A stretch of 64,000 nt of DNA from Phallusia fumigata (lineage: Eukaryota > Chordata > Ascidiacea > Phlebobranchia > Ascidiidae), in NCBI GenBank assembly GCA_008931825.1, contig QXVZ01008373.1, positions 62,001-126,000 on the forward strand. The letters run 5' to 3'. The notes beneath the pieces were generated by a model. It was not told the DNA's origin. It made no database searches and saw nothing but the letters and a program-made list of their open reading frames with translations. Each line of letters starts with the position of its first letter. Within the stretch, counting starts at the first letter, position 1. The position numbers and the translations under genes are program-made. Below, piece after piece: positions 48,901-60,970 of this stretch.

Positions 48901-51900
48901 TCGTCTGAAATGTTTTATTTGCTAAAGCAAATGTAACATGCAAAATACACGTAGGTTGGTTTTATTGTGGCAATCCGATGCAAGAATTTTTAATTTTTTT
49001 CAAACCATTTAAAAAACTTAGCAACATTTTCAAAGGCTTTACAACGCTGGTTTTTGAAACCCATCGAAAGCGATCGCGCACGGTTTAAGTGATTAACGTA
49101 GTTTAAAAGGAGAATTTTTATGACGTAGATGTTACATTGACGTCACCTCATAAATGTCATTATACCACCCTGGCGGCTTTTGGAGGCGGAAAACTATGTG
49201 GGGGAAACCCCCTACATGAAGTTAATGAGCAATTCAAAACACTGACGTTCAAAATTCCTGGGACAGCCAAGGTGAGAAACGGTTGTTGAGACATTTAACA
49301 CCGACCGCTCGGCGCTTAAACACAACACCATACAGAAAACTGGCAGAAGTTGTCAAAAACATTTAGCAAAATAGCATGTAAAAAATGCTGAACAAATGAC
49401 GTAAAAAACAAACTTTAAATTTGATTTAAATTTAAAATAAACAATTGGTGCAAGGAAACACGCGCAGAAGGTTAAAACAAAACAAGAGCTACAACTGCTC
49501 TTCGTTTCGCAGATAGGCACCTGGCACTACTCTGTGGCGACATCAAGCGTTCAGACCATCACAGCCACAGTTTCCTCCAAATCTCGCAACGCATCAACGC
49601 CACCGATTAATGTCGAAAGCGGTACCAAGAAAGACCCCAAAAAACCTGGCTGCATCGTCTTATACGCACGAGTGAGTGATGAACGCACTTGACTGAGATA
49701 ATCACGCGCATAATCTTGCTCCATTTGGTCAAGGTTGCACTCGATATAAGTTTTTTAATTCATTGATTTCATTAATGATTTTCAACTTTTACAATAGATT
49801 TGATCGCGTATTAGGAAAGTGTTTTACTGTCTGCATGCAGGTTACTGTTGGAGGGGTGCCGTTGACAAGCGTAGAGGTGGTAGCCACGATTACAAAGCCA
49901 GATTCGACAGAGGTTTTGGTGGACTTGTTTGATAAAGGCGCAGGTTTGTGCTTTAGGTGTTTTTAACTATGTTGGCTGCAAAATGTAGCGGAAAGTTGGC
50001 ATGCAGACCAGCAGTGGTGATGTACTGCAGTCAATACATTCTTTCGACTATATACTTTATCACCACAGCACCAGACACAAAAGCAAATGACGGAGTTTAC
50101 ACCAGATGTTTCAATGGAGCGAATGCAAATGGACGGTTGGGAATGAGGGTAAGTAAGTTAACTAAATATTACTTTGCATTCATGTCGCTGAATCTAATCT
50201 ACAAGTCGACTTATCGACTCAAGTAACACAACAATGCCGTTACAATATAATCTCGTGCGTTTGTACTTTTACAAAACAGGGATACAGTCAAAAATGTGCA
50301 AAAATTAATCCTGATAATTACCATTTAGTTAACAACAAGTAACATAACAACAATGAACGGATCGTGTGGCAGGTTGAAGTTAAATCGGGGAAAGAAACAG
50401 TGGTGGGTGATGAAGAATCCATCGACTCAACTGCTACATTCAACCCAGGGTTTATTCGCAGAAATGGTACGTTTAAACCTTAATCATCCAAAAACAGCAA
50501 TAACAGCATCGGCTGCACTTATTCAAATATAAATCCCGAAAACTATTCTTTACAGGCACAGTGGTTCTAAACAAAAACGGTGACGCAAACCGACCGAGAC
50601 CTGTTGCAGAAGATGAGAGCACAGTTGACTCGACCACTGTTGGCGGATTCACGCGAGTAGTAACCAGTGAAGGCTTTTTTGCCGAAGGGTAAGGAACCAA
50701 AACATATCAGGTTTACAAGCATAACTTCACGTTTATCTGGGTTTGTTCCAATGATCTCATTAGAACCTCGAAAACAAATTTAAAACAGGCGACGGTCAAG
50801 CACTATGTTATCGGTTTCTCGGTCGTACTATATACCATGTAACAAGTTGGGTGACGACAACTGGATCACCTAGTGTACTGTTGTGTGTTTGATTTTATTG
50901 ACAAAGACTACAAATTTACAGAACATAGCATTAATACAACTGATGGCAACCCCTTATTTACTAAAATCGGCATACATTTGTATTAATTACATGATTATGA
51001 AATGTGAAACTAAACCACCCTAAATATGAGTCGTGCGTGGTTTTTTTTACAAAAGTTGGCAAACTCAAGAGAAACTGACCGGTCTTTCAAGTAACACTGT
51101 TTTGTCCATAGACTGGAATTAGAACCGGACATGGATAGTTTGCCACCAAGCTCCATAACTGATCTACGCGCAAAGCAGAAAAATGTCACGGACCCTGACG
51201 CAGGAATACAACTCACATTCTCAGCACCAGGAGATGATTACGACTCGGGAACCGGTAACTATATTGTGGTTTTAACAAAAAAGAACACGGCATTGAGCTT
51301 GATTAAGTAAAACTACTCAAACATGCGTTAGGACGCCCTTGAATTTAAGACACAATCATGAAATACAAAATTTATTTTTTAACCTGACAGCTGCTTCGTA
51401 CATCATTCATTATGCAATTGACGACGCAATTACCAACCTGAGGTCATCAGGCAGTGGTGAAATGATCAGTGACCTTGAACTGATGGAAGGTGACCTTGGC
51501 AGTCCTCAGGAGGCAGGAAATAAAGAGATCTTTCACGTCAGGACTCCAAGTGTTCCAGATACAGAAAACGTTGTTAAGTAGGTGGAACATTTTTGGATTA
51601 TAGGAATTATTAACGAATCAAACACGTCGTTTTGTAAAACAATATTTTGGAATAAACAAGTTTCGTGCAGTCAACAGCGGCTATTTTACAATCACCTTTG
51701 CGGAAATTCTAAGAAATAGGTTAACGTCACGTAGGAGGTTCCGCAAAAAATATTTCAGCGTACAAATTTGCTTGTGCATCAGACTAAAATGTTGGTTTTT
51801 AACAAAAAGTAAACAGATGAATACCTTCTTGTTTCTCCAGTCCTTTCCTCTGAGCAACAACAACGAAATAAGACAAAATATAAAAACATCTTTAACTTTA

Positions 51901-53111
51901 AAGGATCGGGTTCACTGTAACAGCCATAGACGAGACGGGCAACGAAGCTGGACCTTCAAATGTCGCTGTGTTGAATCTGTACAAAGCTCCACCTGTAATT
52001 CCAACGCTTCCACCAATCATAAACATCCCACCTCGACCCACGACCCCGCCTCCTACACGCCCACCTAGCCCCACCCAACCAACGACAGACACAGATGTTC
52101 GAACTCCAGTTTGTAAGTATTGCGAACATCACATTTCACTGGGTCTCCGGAGGTTGCGACCTCCTTTTCCCTTAGGTTACCTGGGTCGGTATAAAAATTG
52201 CTGCCCTAATAATAACTCTCCCAAAGCTGCACTTTTGGGTGAGCCTGTGATAAGCTGAGGCCTATCTAAAAACACTACCTTAATAAAATGTATGCTCTAA
52301 AACAGCGGTGTGCAACCTGAGGCCCACAAATAGAAATTGTGCGGCCCGCGAAACAATTTCCGTGCATCACTTTTCTTTTTGTGTGTTGTCCAACAGAATG
52401 GAGTTCGACATTATGATCCGTTACGCAAGAATGCCGGTCTAATGCGAATGACTGTAAAAGGACCTCCACTAAAGAAGGCTGCACACCCCTGCTCTTAAAC
52501 ATCTTATTGTGTTTATATACCCAGCACAATCAAATTGACCAACTGTTTTATCACAGTGCGCATGAAGCAAACGTTCTTGTGTCATTCCCTCTACACATCA
52601 TCATACTTGGCAGCATACAGAACAGCTTGCCGCTATCACGCGAGCTCAGCAAGTTGGGAGGGATGCCGTGCAGCCAAGAGAAGGCTGATTAGTTTGAGGT
52701 TTGTACTGTCGAAAAAAAATCTACATGCTTTCCATCTTCGCCGGCATAAAATTTTTTATGTTCAAAGTAAGTTATTTCCCTCTCAAACTTCTCCACAAAA
52801 TAAATAACAGGAATTCGAACAAATAGTGGTATAGGAGGGTGAAAAAATCAACAACTTATCTAAAGCTATAGTTAGCTATAGCAAAAATCGACGCAATGTA
52901 TGTCAACAAAACTGAAAAAAGAAAGGCTGTTTGGCTAGTAGCTTTTTCTTATCAATCCTACAGACCTGACTACAAGAACGTCTGTGGTGACGTTGATTAC
53001 ATTTCGGCGTGCAAAGCTGGTTACGACGCTGCATGTGATGATACCTACTGTCATACATGCTATTCACCAGTGTACAAGCCAAGCTACTCTTTGTACAGAA
53101 ATGGCAGATGA
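42974..53111 (+). CDS. CLCA family protein (calcium-activated chloride channel regulator), copy 1, complete
   Basis: Twenty-one exons keep phase from ATG to stop (1064 residues): 42974-43150, 43414-43551, 43883-44033, 44425-44539, 44947-45124, 45547-45801, 46350-46571, 46879-46989, 48373-48558, 48614-48734, 49129-49271, 49513-49671, 49841-49943, 50069-50148, 50373-50466, 50556-50688, 51112-51254, 51391-51577, 51904-52112, 52557-52698, 52964-53111. CLCA proteins are secreted, self-cleaving metalloproteases that modulate calcium-activated chloride channels and mucus. Visible: a signal peptide (about 1-25), the zinc motif [13 protein letters not shown] with HEWAH at 161-165, a Cys-rich CLCA region, and a VWA domain with MIDAS DTSGS at 331-335 and the third MIDAS Asp (TDGEE) at 430. 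A beta-rich region follows, with an FN3-like segment near 800-905 ([21 protein letters not shown]). A Pro/Thr-rich linker (about 925-960) and a Cys-rich tail close the protein. No membrane helix is seen at the C-terminus, so it is probably fully secreted. The family assignment is firm; the last two exons are supported mainly by phase. Confidence 0.9.
43749..43769. promoter_or_regulatory. CRE-like pair in CLCA copy 1 intron 2
   Basis: TGACGTAC (43749-43756) and TGACGTCA (43762-43769) lie at the same intronic place as two perfect TGACGTCA sites in copy 2. This conserved intronic pair suggests a CREB/ATF-type enhancer. Confidence 0.35.
44110..44182 (+). repeat. tRNA-derived SINE in CLCA copy 1 intron 3
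   Basis: A clear A box (TAGCTCAGTTGG) and a weaker B box (GGTTTCAAATT) lie about 40 bases apart. The same element is present at the same intronic place in copy 2 (56259-56332), so it predates the CLCA duplication. Confidence 0.5.
47340..47770. mobile_element. Possible solo LTR in CLCA copy 1 intron 8
   Basis: A segment beginning TGTAACGTCCG and ending near TTTACACA, with a TATA box (TATATAAAT at 47625-47633) preceded by GC-richer sequence, resembles an LTR of a gypsy- or BEL-type retrotransposon. No coding part or partner LTR is seen. Intron 8 of copy 2 is only 312 bases and lacks it, so it would postdate the duplication. The edges are uncertain. Confidence 0.3.
52303..52491. mobile_element. 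hAT MITE in CLCA copy 1 intron 19
   Basis: The 189-bp element has ends CAGCGGTGTGCAACC and, read inward, CAGGGGTGTGCAGCC. The 8-bp flanks are CTCTAAAA (52295-52302) and CTCTTAAA (52492-52499). The matching place in copy 2 (near 60390-60400) reads straight through without it, an empty site. Confidence 0.8.
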
Positions 53112-54599
53112 GCGCAACGTGGGAACCGCTATGACGTGTACATAATTCATTTTTGCGTTTATGAGTGTGTATTTCATGTCACTGGTTTGTATGTATCGTA
53201 TATACCAAAATTTGCGTGTCTCTAATTTCGTAAAATACATTCATGCAAAGTGTTTAACATTCGCTTTCGGAAGAAATTCTATTTTCTACCAACAAAACAT
53301 ATCGGAACAGCATTGACTCAGCCATATACTAGAAAAAATGTATTGATCTAGAGTAGACAGGTGTCGTAGAATTTTATTCAACTTATATCCGGAGTATAAT
53401 AACTCACGAGGTATTTTCGAGTACCCCTCTAAAGGTTCTCTTTTTGCCAAATGTACGCTTTGTACTCTCTTCTTACCCGTATTATTTATTGTGATGCCCT
53501 TTGTGTCAGTGTTAACTATACCTTTCTTTTTCTAACCTCACGCTCAGAATCCAGACACAAAGTGTTAGTTATAATGATTTTGTCTCCGGCCTAAAACCAA
53601 TGTTCTGGGCCAGTGCCCCTAACCATTTTATCATCTCGTCCACTTTTATACCATGTCGAAATGTTTTGCAGACGCGAATGAAACTCAGAAAAGCACTCCC
53701 ATGGTCATGTACCGACTAATTGCAACCCCTAAAAAAAACGATGACAAAAAGCAGATGTAACGTAGCCGACTTCTTTAAATTACACTTCTATGGCTGCATT
53801 AGAAAGCCCCGAGTCAAGAATGACGTGTATAACGAGCGAACACAAATTTAGGAAATGAAACCACATTCTTTAAATAGCAATCATGTTTGCTCCACGAGAC
53901 TTTTTATCCTCTTCCAGACAACAAGTGACATAATGCACTATAAAAGGTTAGTATTATTATGATAACTTTATCATTACAATAACTTAGAACTATAATATAA
54001 AGAGTTCCATACCTGTTGCTCTATATACTCATGTGCCCCTGCGACTGTAAAGAAGGCACTGATCTTGCTTACTGCTTTCAAAGGCAACTGTATAAAGAAA
54101 TCACATGTACTCCATTTGCGATAAATATTATACCTCAGTCACAAATCAAAAGGCTTAAGGATATGTTTTGGTGGTCACTAGATGGTGGCAAAAAGCTTTG
54201 TGCATTTTTAAAATGCAGGATTTTTATTTTTAATAGGTTTTCTCCTCTGCATACCGAGTAAATGAAATTAATTTAGTATTTGTATTACTGCTCAACTGTT
54301 TCATTTTTCACAATCAATAAACGTTTGTTTTGTTAAACCTTTGAGCTGTACTGTTTTGGTAAACAATTACTGTTTTCGATTTTACCAAGCATTTTATTCA
54401 CTCGGGTCAAAGGCGGAAACGACCTTACGCATGTTGATAAATCATTTTCACAAGCAGGTAACTTTAGGAATACATCGACCTCGTGGATCTGTGTCGCAAT
54501 TGAGCACTCAGACGCTTTCCAGTGCCAAACAGCGGACTGATGTTAAGTTCATAGTTCTAAACCGAGCTCATTTCACCCCAATAACATCGTTTTGTTTTC
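53112..54599. other. Between the two CLCA genes; 3' UTR of copy 1 and intergenic DNA
   Basis: Part of this (about 53530-53630) resembles 61100-61190 downstream of the copy 2 remnants, so the duplicated unit extends past the coding end. No other gene content was recognised. Confidence 0.45.
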
Positions 54600-54668
54600 G
54601 CAGCAATGTCACGTAGTCAATTTATTTGCCGACAACTGATCACTCGGTGTTTGCAGACATGCCAAGAG
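54600..54668 (+). promoter_or_regulatory. Upstream block shared by both CLCA genes, copy 2
   Basis: Partner of 42311-42379, about 510-580 bases before the second CLCA start. See that entry for the shared sequence. Confidence 0.4.
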
Positions 54669-55180
54669 TGAACCGTAAACAGTTGGTCTGTATATTGGTA
54701 ATCATATCAGCTTAAAAGGAGGCAGATCAGGTTGCTTTAAAGTAGATACGCGCCCCAATACCTTTTGCTACAAATTTAGCTTTAGGTTTGTGGTATTTGG
54801 AAGCGGTTTGTTATAATTGCAGCATAACTTGAAAAAGAGGGTATTTTAATGCGTTAAAAAGGGCATTAGTACCAAATGATGTGGTAGTCTCAATATATAT
54901 TTTATTAGTAACTTTGTACCTTATGCATGCAAGTTTTTAAGGTGTGTTTGGTTTTGTTTATTGCTCGAAAGAAGTCCTTTCGCAAAGACGTTTTTCGGCA
55001 GAAATCAGTTTCAATCCAAATGTAACACAATAATCAGTATGTCTGGCTTCAATTATAATTATATTTTTGCTCCATGCGTTTGTTAATAACAATACGTTCA
55101 AAATTTTTATTGGATTAGCATAGTTAATTAAATTACTTTGCTTTGCCACTGATAAAAAAAAGCAAGGTCACAAATAAATC

Positions 55181-58100
55181 ATGGGACGGTTAATGCACAA
55201 TGCATTGCTGCTTATGTTACTCGCTACAGCGACAACCTTGTATGACGTCCTCGCAACATCCGAAACAGTAAAATTGGTAAACAATTCCTACACTGGAATA
55301 GTAATCGCTATTAATCCAGACATTCCGGAAAACATGAGCATTCTTGCTGAGATTCAGGTGAATAGGACCTTTAACAATCTAAACCTTCGCTAAAATGAGG
55401 CTTGTCTACAATTTCTGCGCGTCTTTTAGCGCCAATATTATCGCTAAAACAGAAATTTACGGTTTATACGGGTTTGAAACAAAAAACTCAAAGGTTTCCA
55501 CATACATATTTATGCAGTGACAATATTTAAAGGGAGCATTTTTAGGGGGAAGCATATTTTTAGGTAACCAATAAATAAAAAATGTGTGACTACAAATAAG
55601 AAAACTCGACATTTTTTCTCGACACCGTTGCCCTTTTACGCAGAGTATTTGGGCTGAAGCATCGGCGGTTTTGTACACAGCAACCAAAAAACGCGCGTAC
55701 TTTGGCGAAATCACTATTCTTGTTCCTGAAACCTGGAACACTTCGACATACGAAAGAGCAACTGGTGAAATGTACGATAAGGTAAAATTTTAACTGGCAA
55801 GATTACCAGGTTTCTCAAATATCGAAGTTAAACCGGACTTTTTTCAACGTATCTAACGGTTGCTCAACTATAAACAAAAAAATCAGAACAGAGCAAGCAG
55901 GGTTTAATACACGTTATAGCGGTTTGACTTAGCGCTTATGACGTCACCGTGACGTCATCACAATTTTACACCTGTATATAGTTCAAATCGTAAATTCTTT
56001 TTTCACGATCAACATGATGATGACGTTAAAATAACGCCTTCAGTATTTAGGCTGATGTCGTTATAGCCCCTGCAAACAGACTTCAAAAAGATCGACCGTA
56101 CACAGTGCAAACCGGACAATGCGGGGAACCTGGCTCGTACATACATCTCACACCGGAGTATTTGATCAGCACAAAGTTTGCAGAAGATTTCGGCCCCAAA
56201 AGTAAGTGGCTAAGGATATGTGACAAGCCTTGGGCCAGCGATGAGGACAATAAGATACGGAGTCTATGTAACTCAATTGGCAGAACGCAAGGTCCGAATA
56301 TGCTGCTGTTGTGGTTTTAAATTTTGTTGGTGGTTGTTAAACTAGTTTTTGTTAAAATAGAAACAACCGCTGCATGGGCGTACTTTGGATTCGTGATTTT
56401 GGATGTCCATGAAGTAGGTTTACACAACCTGTTTATTTTATTTATTTTAGTATTTTAGTTTCTACAGGATTAAAAGCACAAGTTTCGAAACGCGCTTGTG
56501 CACATGTATCATGTACATAATATATATTGGCATCATACACTGACAGGCAAGACGATCGTCCACGAGTGGGCGCACTTGCGGTGGGGGGTGTTTGACGAGA
56601 CGTCAGAGACAGAAGAAAACAGGTTTTACCTGAGCGTAACTGGAGATTCAGAAGCAACAAGGTAAATTGGAGGATGAGTATTCTTGATCCTATGTTAACC
56701 AAATAGCGGATATACCTCCACTGACAAACTTTTTATATCTTTGCCTAATGACTAACTGCACTCAAACACAAAACCATGCGTATTTAAAATAGGCCAATTC
56801 AATTGTCAGATTTCTCTGGCCAAACACTGGCGGATTTTAAAAGCTTGGTGTTCCACCAAAACTGTTTTTTTCGCAGTCTGCAAACTTTACTCCTTTGAAA
56901 GTTCACATGCACAACATGGACAGCTTTTAAAAATGAATACGTCTTCTCAGATATTATTACGTAATACATATCCAACGTCTTAATACCCAACTGAGCTCTT
57001 GTTGTTTTACCTCATCACAATTACCTTGAACGGCGTTTTTGCCCAAATTTTTCCACAGGTGTCCAAAATCTCTTGAAGGAGACCACATCGTTCGAAATAT
57101 CGAAACGGGTGAAACATCCGAATGTAGTTATGACCCAGTCACATTCCTTCCCAATCCCAGTTGTTTTTTCCTTCCTAATGACGATCAACCCCTCGGCCAG
57201 AAAGCGTCACTAATGTCGCATCAGGCACTGGAAAATGTAAGAGCATTCTTTAGTTTGTTCAATGATTCAAAGAGAACATCTGTGCCAATGCATCGCGCCG
57301 CGATAACATTTTCTTGTTTGTTTGAGATATAAGTCATATTTGTTTGGTCAAAATTTGCGGTGGTGTCATGACTGCTAGAACTATCGCGATTAATTTGTTC
57401 ATTTTGGTTGCAAGGTTAAGTTTTACAGACAAAGCGGTAGTTTTGCGATTCGAAATTGGTTTTTGTGCACTGCCGAACATAGTATTATGTTCAAACGTGT
57501 ACAATTATGAGAAAGGCCCTGAAGCAGTCATGTACATAAATATATTCAGGCCTATAATCAATTTAGTGTCGAATCGGACCAGTCCTCCTGAGCATTAACG
57601 CTTGGCAAGTACCTAGTGGGCTTCTGTCATAGTATTAAATGCCGTACAGGGTTGTGTCTTACTCCTTTCTGCATGTGAAAGCACAGGAGTTCGACAGACT
57701 CGGCCTTAGGCTGTGATCCTTTCGAACAAGATGCAATCATGCCGCATCATAAGCTACCCAAAAATATGCATTTTTCACTCCCACTAGGTGGAGCTGTTTT
57801 GTCACAGCGACCCAAACGATCCTCTAAACTTGCACAATGCCGAGGCTCCCAATGATCAAAACCGATTTTGTGGTGGCAGAAGTGTGTGGGACGTCATAAT
57901 GGAATCGTCAGACTTCGCCGGGGGAGTCAACCCCCCAAACTCGAACCTTGGTGACGCCACAAGGCCCCTGTTCCGGATTGTTAAACCCTTACCGTTTCGG
58001 AAATACGTTTTGGTTTTGGACACATCCGGGAGCATGAGAGGGGTAAATTGGTATAATGAGTGTTGTTTGGTGACGGGGTAAAGTTTTTACCTGATTGGCA

Positions 58101-59390
58101 ATGGTGAATCGTGTTACGTCATGTCTCTACCGGCTTTGGTACGAGTTTCAAATTCCAATTAGGAGATAAATCGAAAATGTAAAAGAAAGTATCGAAACAT
58201 TATGTTTTGCAGGAGCGAATCCTGATGATGCGCCAAGCTGTAAGTCAATTTGTCAAGTTTTTCGTTGAGGCTGGCGACCATGTGGGCATTGTTTCGTTTT
58301 CGTCATTTGCCAGAGCCAAGTCGCAACTCAAGCCGATTGAGACTGACGAGCACCGTGACACAATGCTACGTCACGTGCCAAGTCGTGCGCGAGGAGGTTC
58401 TTGTATCGGTTGTGGAATACACGCAGCGATGATGGTGAGATGAGAAATATTGTAACATACGACAGATTACTATCCTGTTCAAAAAGTTTGACCCCGCATA
58501 CGCGGACTGTTCTCTTAACACGTAATAGTGGTTGAGAAAATGTTTATAATTACTAAATCAACTCATTTTAAGATAATAAACTAATAAACTTGCCATAATT
58601 TAGTGCGGAAATAAAACAAATGAAGATATGACAGCTATGCAAATTGGTTATGTTTTAATACGCCCCTCAAGTTTTTAAACAGTTCATACCGTTTGTTACC
58701 TTACTTTCCGCATAGTGCAAATCATGATAAAAGTCTTAAAACCGAACAGAACATTGGCATTTATTGTATCCATAAAAAACATAAGCAGTCATTATTTTGC
58801 ATTGTTACACGTTTCAGGTAATGAGAAGATCTTCACCCAATGCTTGTGGTGACATTATTGTTTTTACCAATGGCGAAGAGACGCAAGCTCCTTTTGTGAG
58901 CAGATTAGTTGAAAAAGTCCGACAGAAGGTAAAAACAGAATCCGAATAACGCAAACCGGATTTCTTGTTTCAAATCCTAAATGAAGTTGGCAGAGAACTT
59001 TTTAACAAGAGATCGGGGTTTAACAAGAGAATACAGAGCGGGTCCTTGGTTTGATTGGAAAAAAAATAAAATTAATACATCCTAAATGGAATTTGAATTT
59101 AATGAAAACACAAAGAAGCCGAAGTCGGTTAGGAATAAATTGGTTTATTGGACCGAAATCCAGTTTAGAGCTAGAACCACTTTCCCGACGGTTTTACATG
59201 ATGCAATGATAAAAAATCTGTTATATGCCCTATTACTTAGAAATGTCGACTGAGTGCAATTTTTCTACTCAATCCCAACGGGAACGCAGCATTGCAAAAC
59301 CTGGTGAAAACAACTGGTGGAAAGTGGTTTGCTTTCAACGACGAGAACGATATCAGTTCCCTAATGAGTGTATTTGGAAAAATAGCATAA
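55181..59390 (+). CDS. CLCA family protein, copy 2, truncated after the VWA region
   Basis: Nine exons match copy 1 exons 1-9 in size and phase: 55181-55357, 55644-55781, 56051-56201, 56547-56661, 57059-57236, 57788-58042, 58213-58434, 58818-58928, 59241-59390. The frame closes at an early TAA (59388-59390) inside exon 9, where copy 1 reads on, giving 498 residues. Signal peptide, zinc motif [13 protein letters not shown] and DTSGS are intact. The third MIDAS residue is Asn (TNGEE at 430) instead of Asp, which should weaken metal binding in the VWA domain. The protein would keep the protease and most of the VWA region but lose the beta-rich and FN3 parts. The first eight exons show no frame damage, so it may still be expressed as a short secreted form. 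The alternative is early pseudogene decay from the 3' end. Confidence 0.75.
55939..55957. promoter_or_regulatory. Two perfect CRE sites in CLCA copy 2 intron 2
   Basis: TGACGTCA at 55939-55946 and 55950-55957, 11 bp apart start to start. The matching place in copy 1 has one perfect and one changed site (43749-43769). Confidence 0.4.
56259..56332 (+). repeat. tRNA-derived SINE in CLCA copy 2 intron 3
   Basis: Orthologous to 44110-44182, with a more decayed A box (TAACTCAATTGG) and B box (GGTTTTAAATT). It shares the flanking GGAGTCTATG. Confidence 0.45.
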
Positions 59391-59693
59391 AATTCTGATG
59401 AAGATGCGACAACGAAGACATCTGTTGTACTTTAATGTGCGCATTTTCCTGGATAATTTTACTGAAGTCGAAAACACTGAAGTCAACAATCAAGGATGAG
59501 GTGCCCAACAATGCCCTATGCACCGTTTTTACGACAATGCCACATTGTTTCGCATTTTTTGTAATTTTGTAATTCAGTGCACCCTATATGCTCTCGTACA
59601 ATGCGTCATAGTGCCAAAGGTATACAAATTTATACAAGTAAACCCTTGTTTTTACGTAGCTCAGTGTAATCGGTACCATTTAACTTAACTAGG

Positions 59694-60970
59694 CCCAAAG
59701 TAACTCAAGAGTAGTAGAACCACGGACAAACTAGGAGACTAACGTAAAAATCGACAAATACAGCAAGCAAGTTCAAGTTCGCGATAACACTGGCAAAGCA
59801 ACATGTCGGTTAAAGCTAATCAAATGTCCAAAAAAGCAAACTGAATCACGCGTTTTTTGCGTCAGGCTTTGTACCAAACGTTAAAGCATTTACTTGCTAT
59901 TTTTATCGTATTTTTTATCAAAGACAAAGACGTATACGAAGGAAAAATACAACAAGTGCTTTGGCAATTTAGGCGTTTCCGAATTTCTATCCAGATTGTG
60001 AAGTCGCGTCCTTATGTGATAGTGCCTTGAATTAAAAGAAAATCTACATGACTTGCTAGGATACGAGTCGAACAACAATCCAACTTGCTGTTGCAATATA
60101 AAAAGCGTTTGTTCGCTGGACGACACGTTAAAAACCCAGTTAACCGAACACAGCAATTAAATCATCGGCTGCCCGTTTTCAAATATAACTCACGAAAACT
60201 GTCACATTCTAGGGATCACAGATGTCTGGGTATTGTGACCCCTATTCCCTTCTCTTAATCAGGTTACCTGGGACGGTACAAAAGTAGTTGACACGAAAAT
60301 AACTTTCCTGAAGCTACACTTGAGCTAAGCGTGAGATAAATGATTAAATTAAGGCTTATTTAGAAACAAAATACATAAAAATGTACACTGTGAAACATGT
60401 GTCTTTAATTGACCAAACTCGTCAACTATTTTATCGAAAGACCACAAAAAGCAAACGTTCTTGTGCCGATCCCATTATGCGTATCGCCATATGTCGGTAC
60501 AAATCAGCATACTAAGCATAGTTAAAGAGATATTTCCTCATCAAAATACTGCTACTACGTAACAGAGGGCCCCCAGTTCTTTTCGCAAAGTCCAGCTTGG
60601 ATAATAGTTTTTTGTAATCCAAGATGAGTAAGACACATCCTAATGTGTTATGCTCGTAATGCTATCACCTCCAATTAGCTTGCTTTTAATCTTCACCACA
60701 CAACCCCTAAAACAACCAGCATGAATTAGATCTAACAGCTGTAAGAAGGCAAAATAACAAACATCTTGGTGCCAAGCTAGAGTTAGCTACAGCAAAAATC
60801 GATGCAAAAACATGTCGCCTAAATAAAATAGAGAACGACGGGTGTTTGGTTGGTGGACATTTCAGCGTTCAAAGCTGGTTACGATACTGCATTTGATGAC
60901 ATCTATACAGTCATTAACGTCTTTCACCAGTGTACAGGCCAAGCTATTCCCTGGACCAAAATGGTAGATA
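59694..60970 (+). pseudogene. Decayed 3' exons of CLCA copy 2
   Basis: Stretches similar to copy 1 exon 10 (59694-59810, many changes), the intron 15/exon 16 junction (about 60160-60215), intron 19 (about 60215-60400), exon 20 (about 60430-60520) and exon 21 (about 60850-60969) occur in order. They are broken by stops, and large pieces are missing. Near 60215 the exon 16 acceptor region runs straight into intron 19 sequence, so exons 16-19 went in one deletion. No usable frame joins them to exon 9. Confidence 0.7.
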
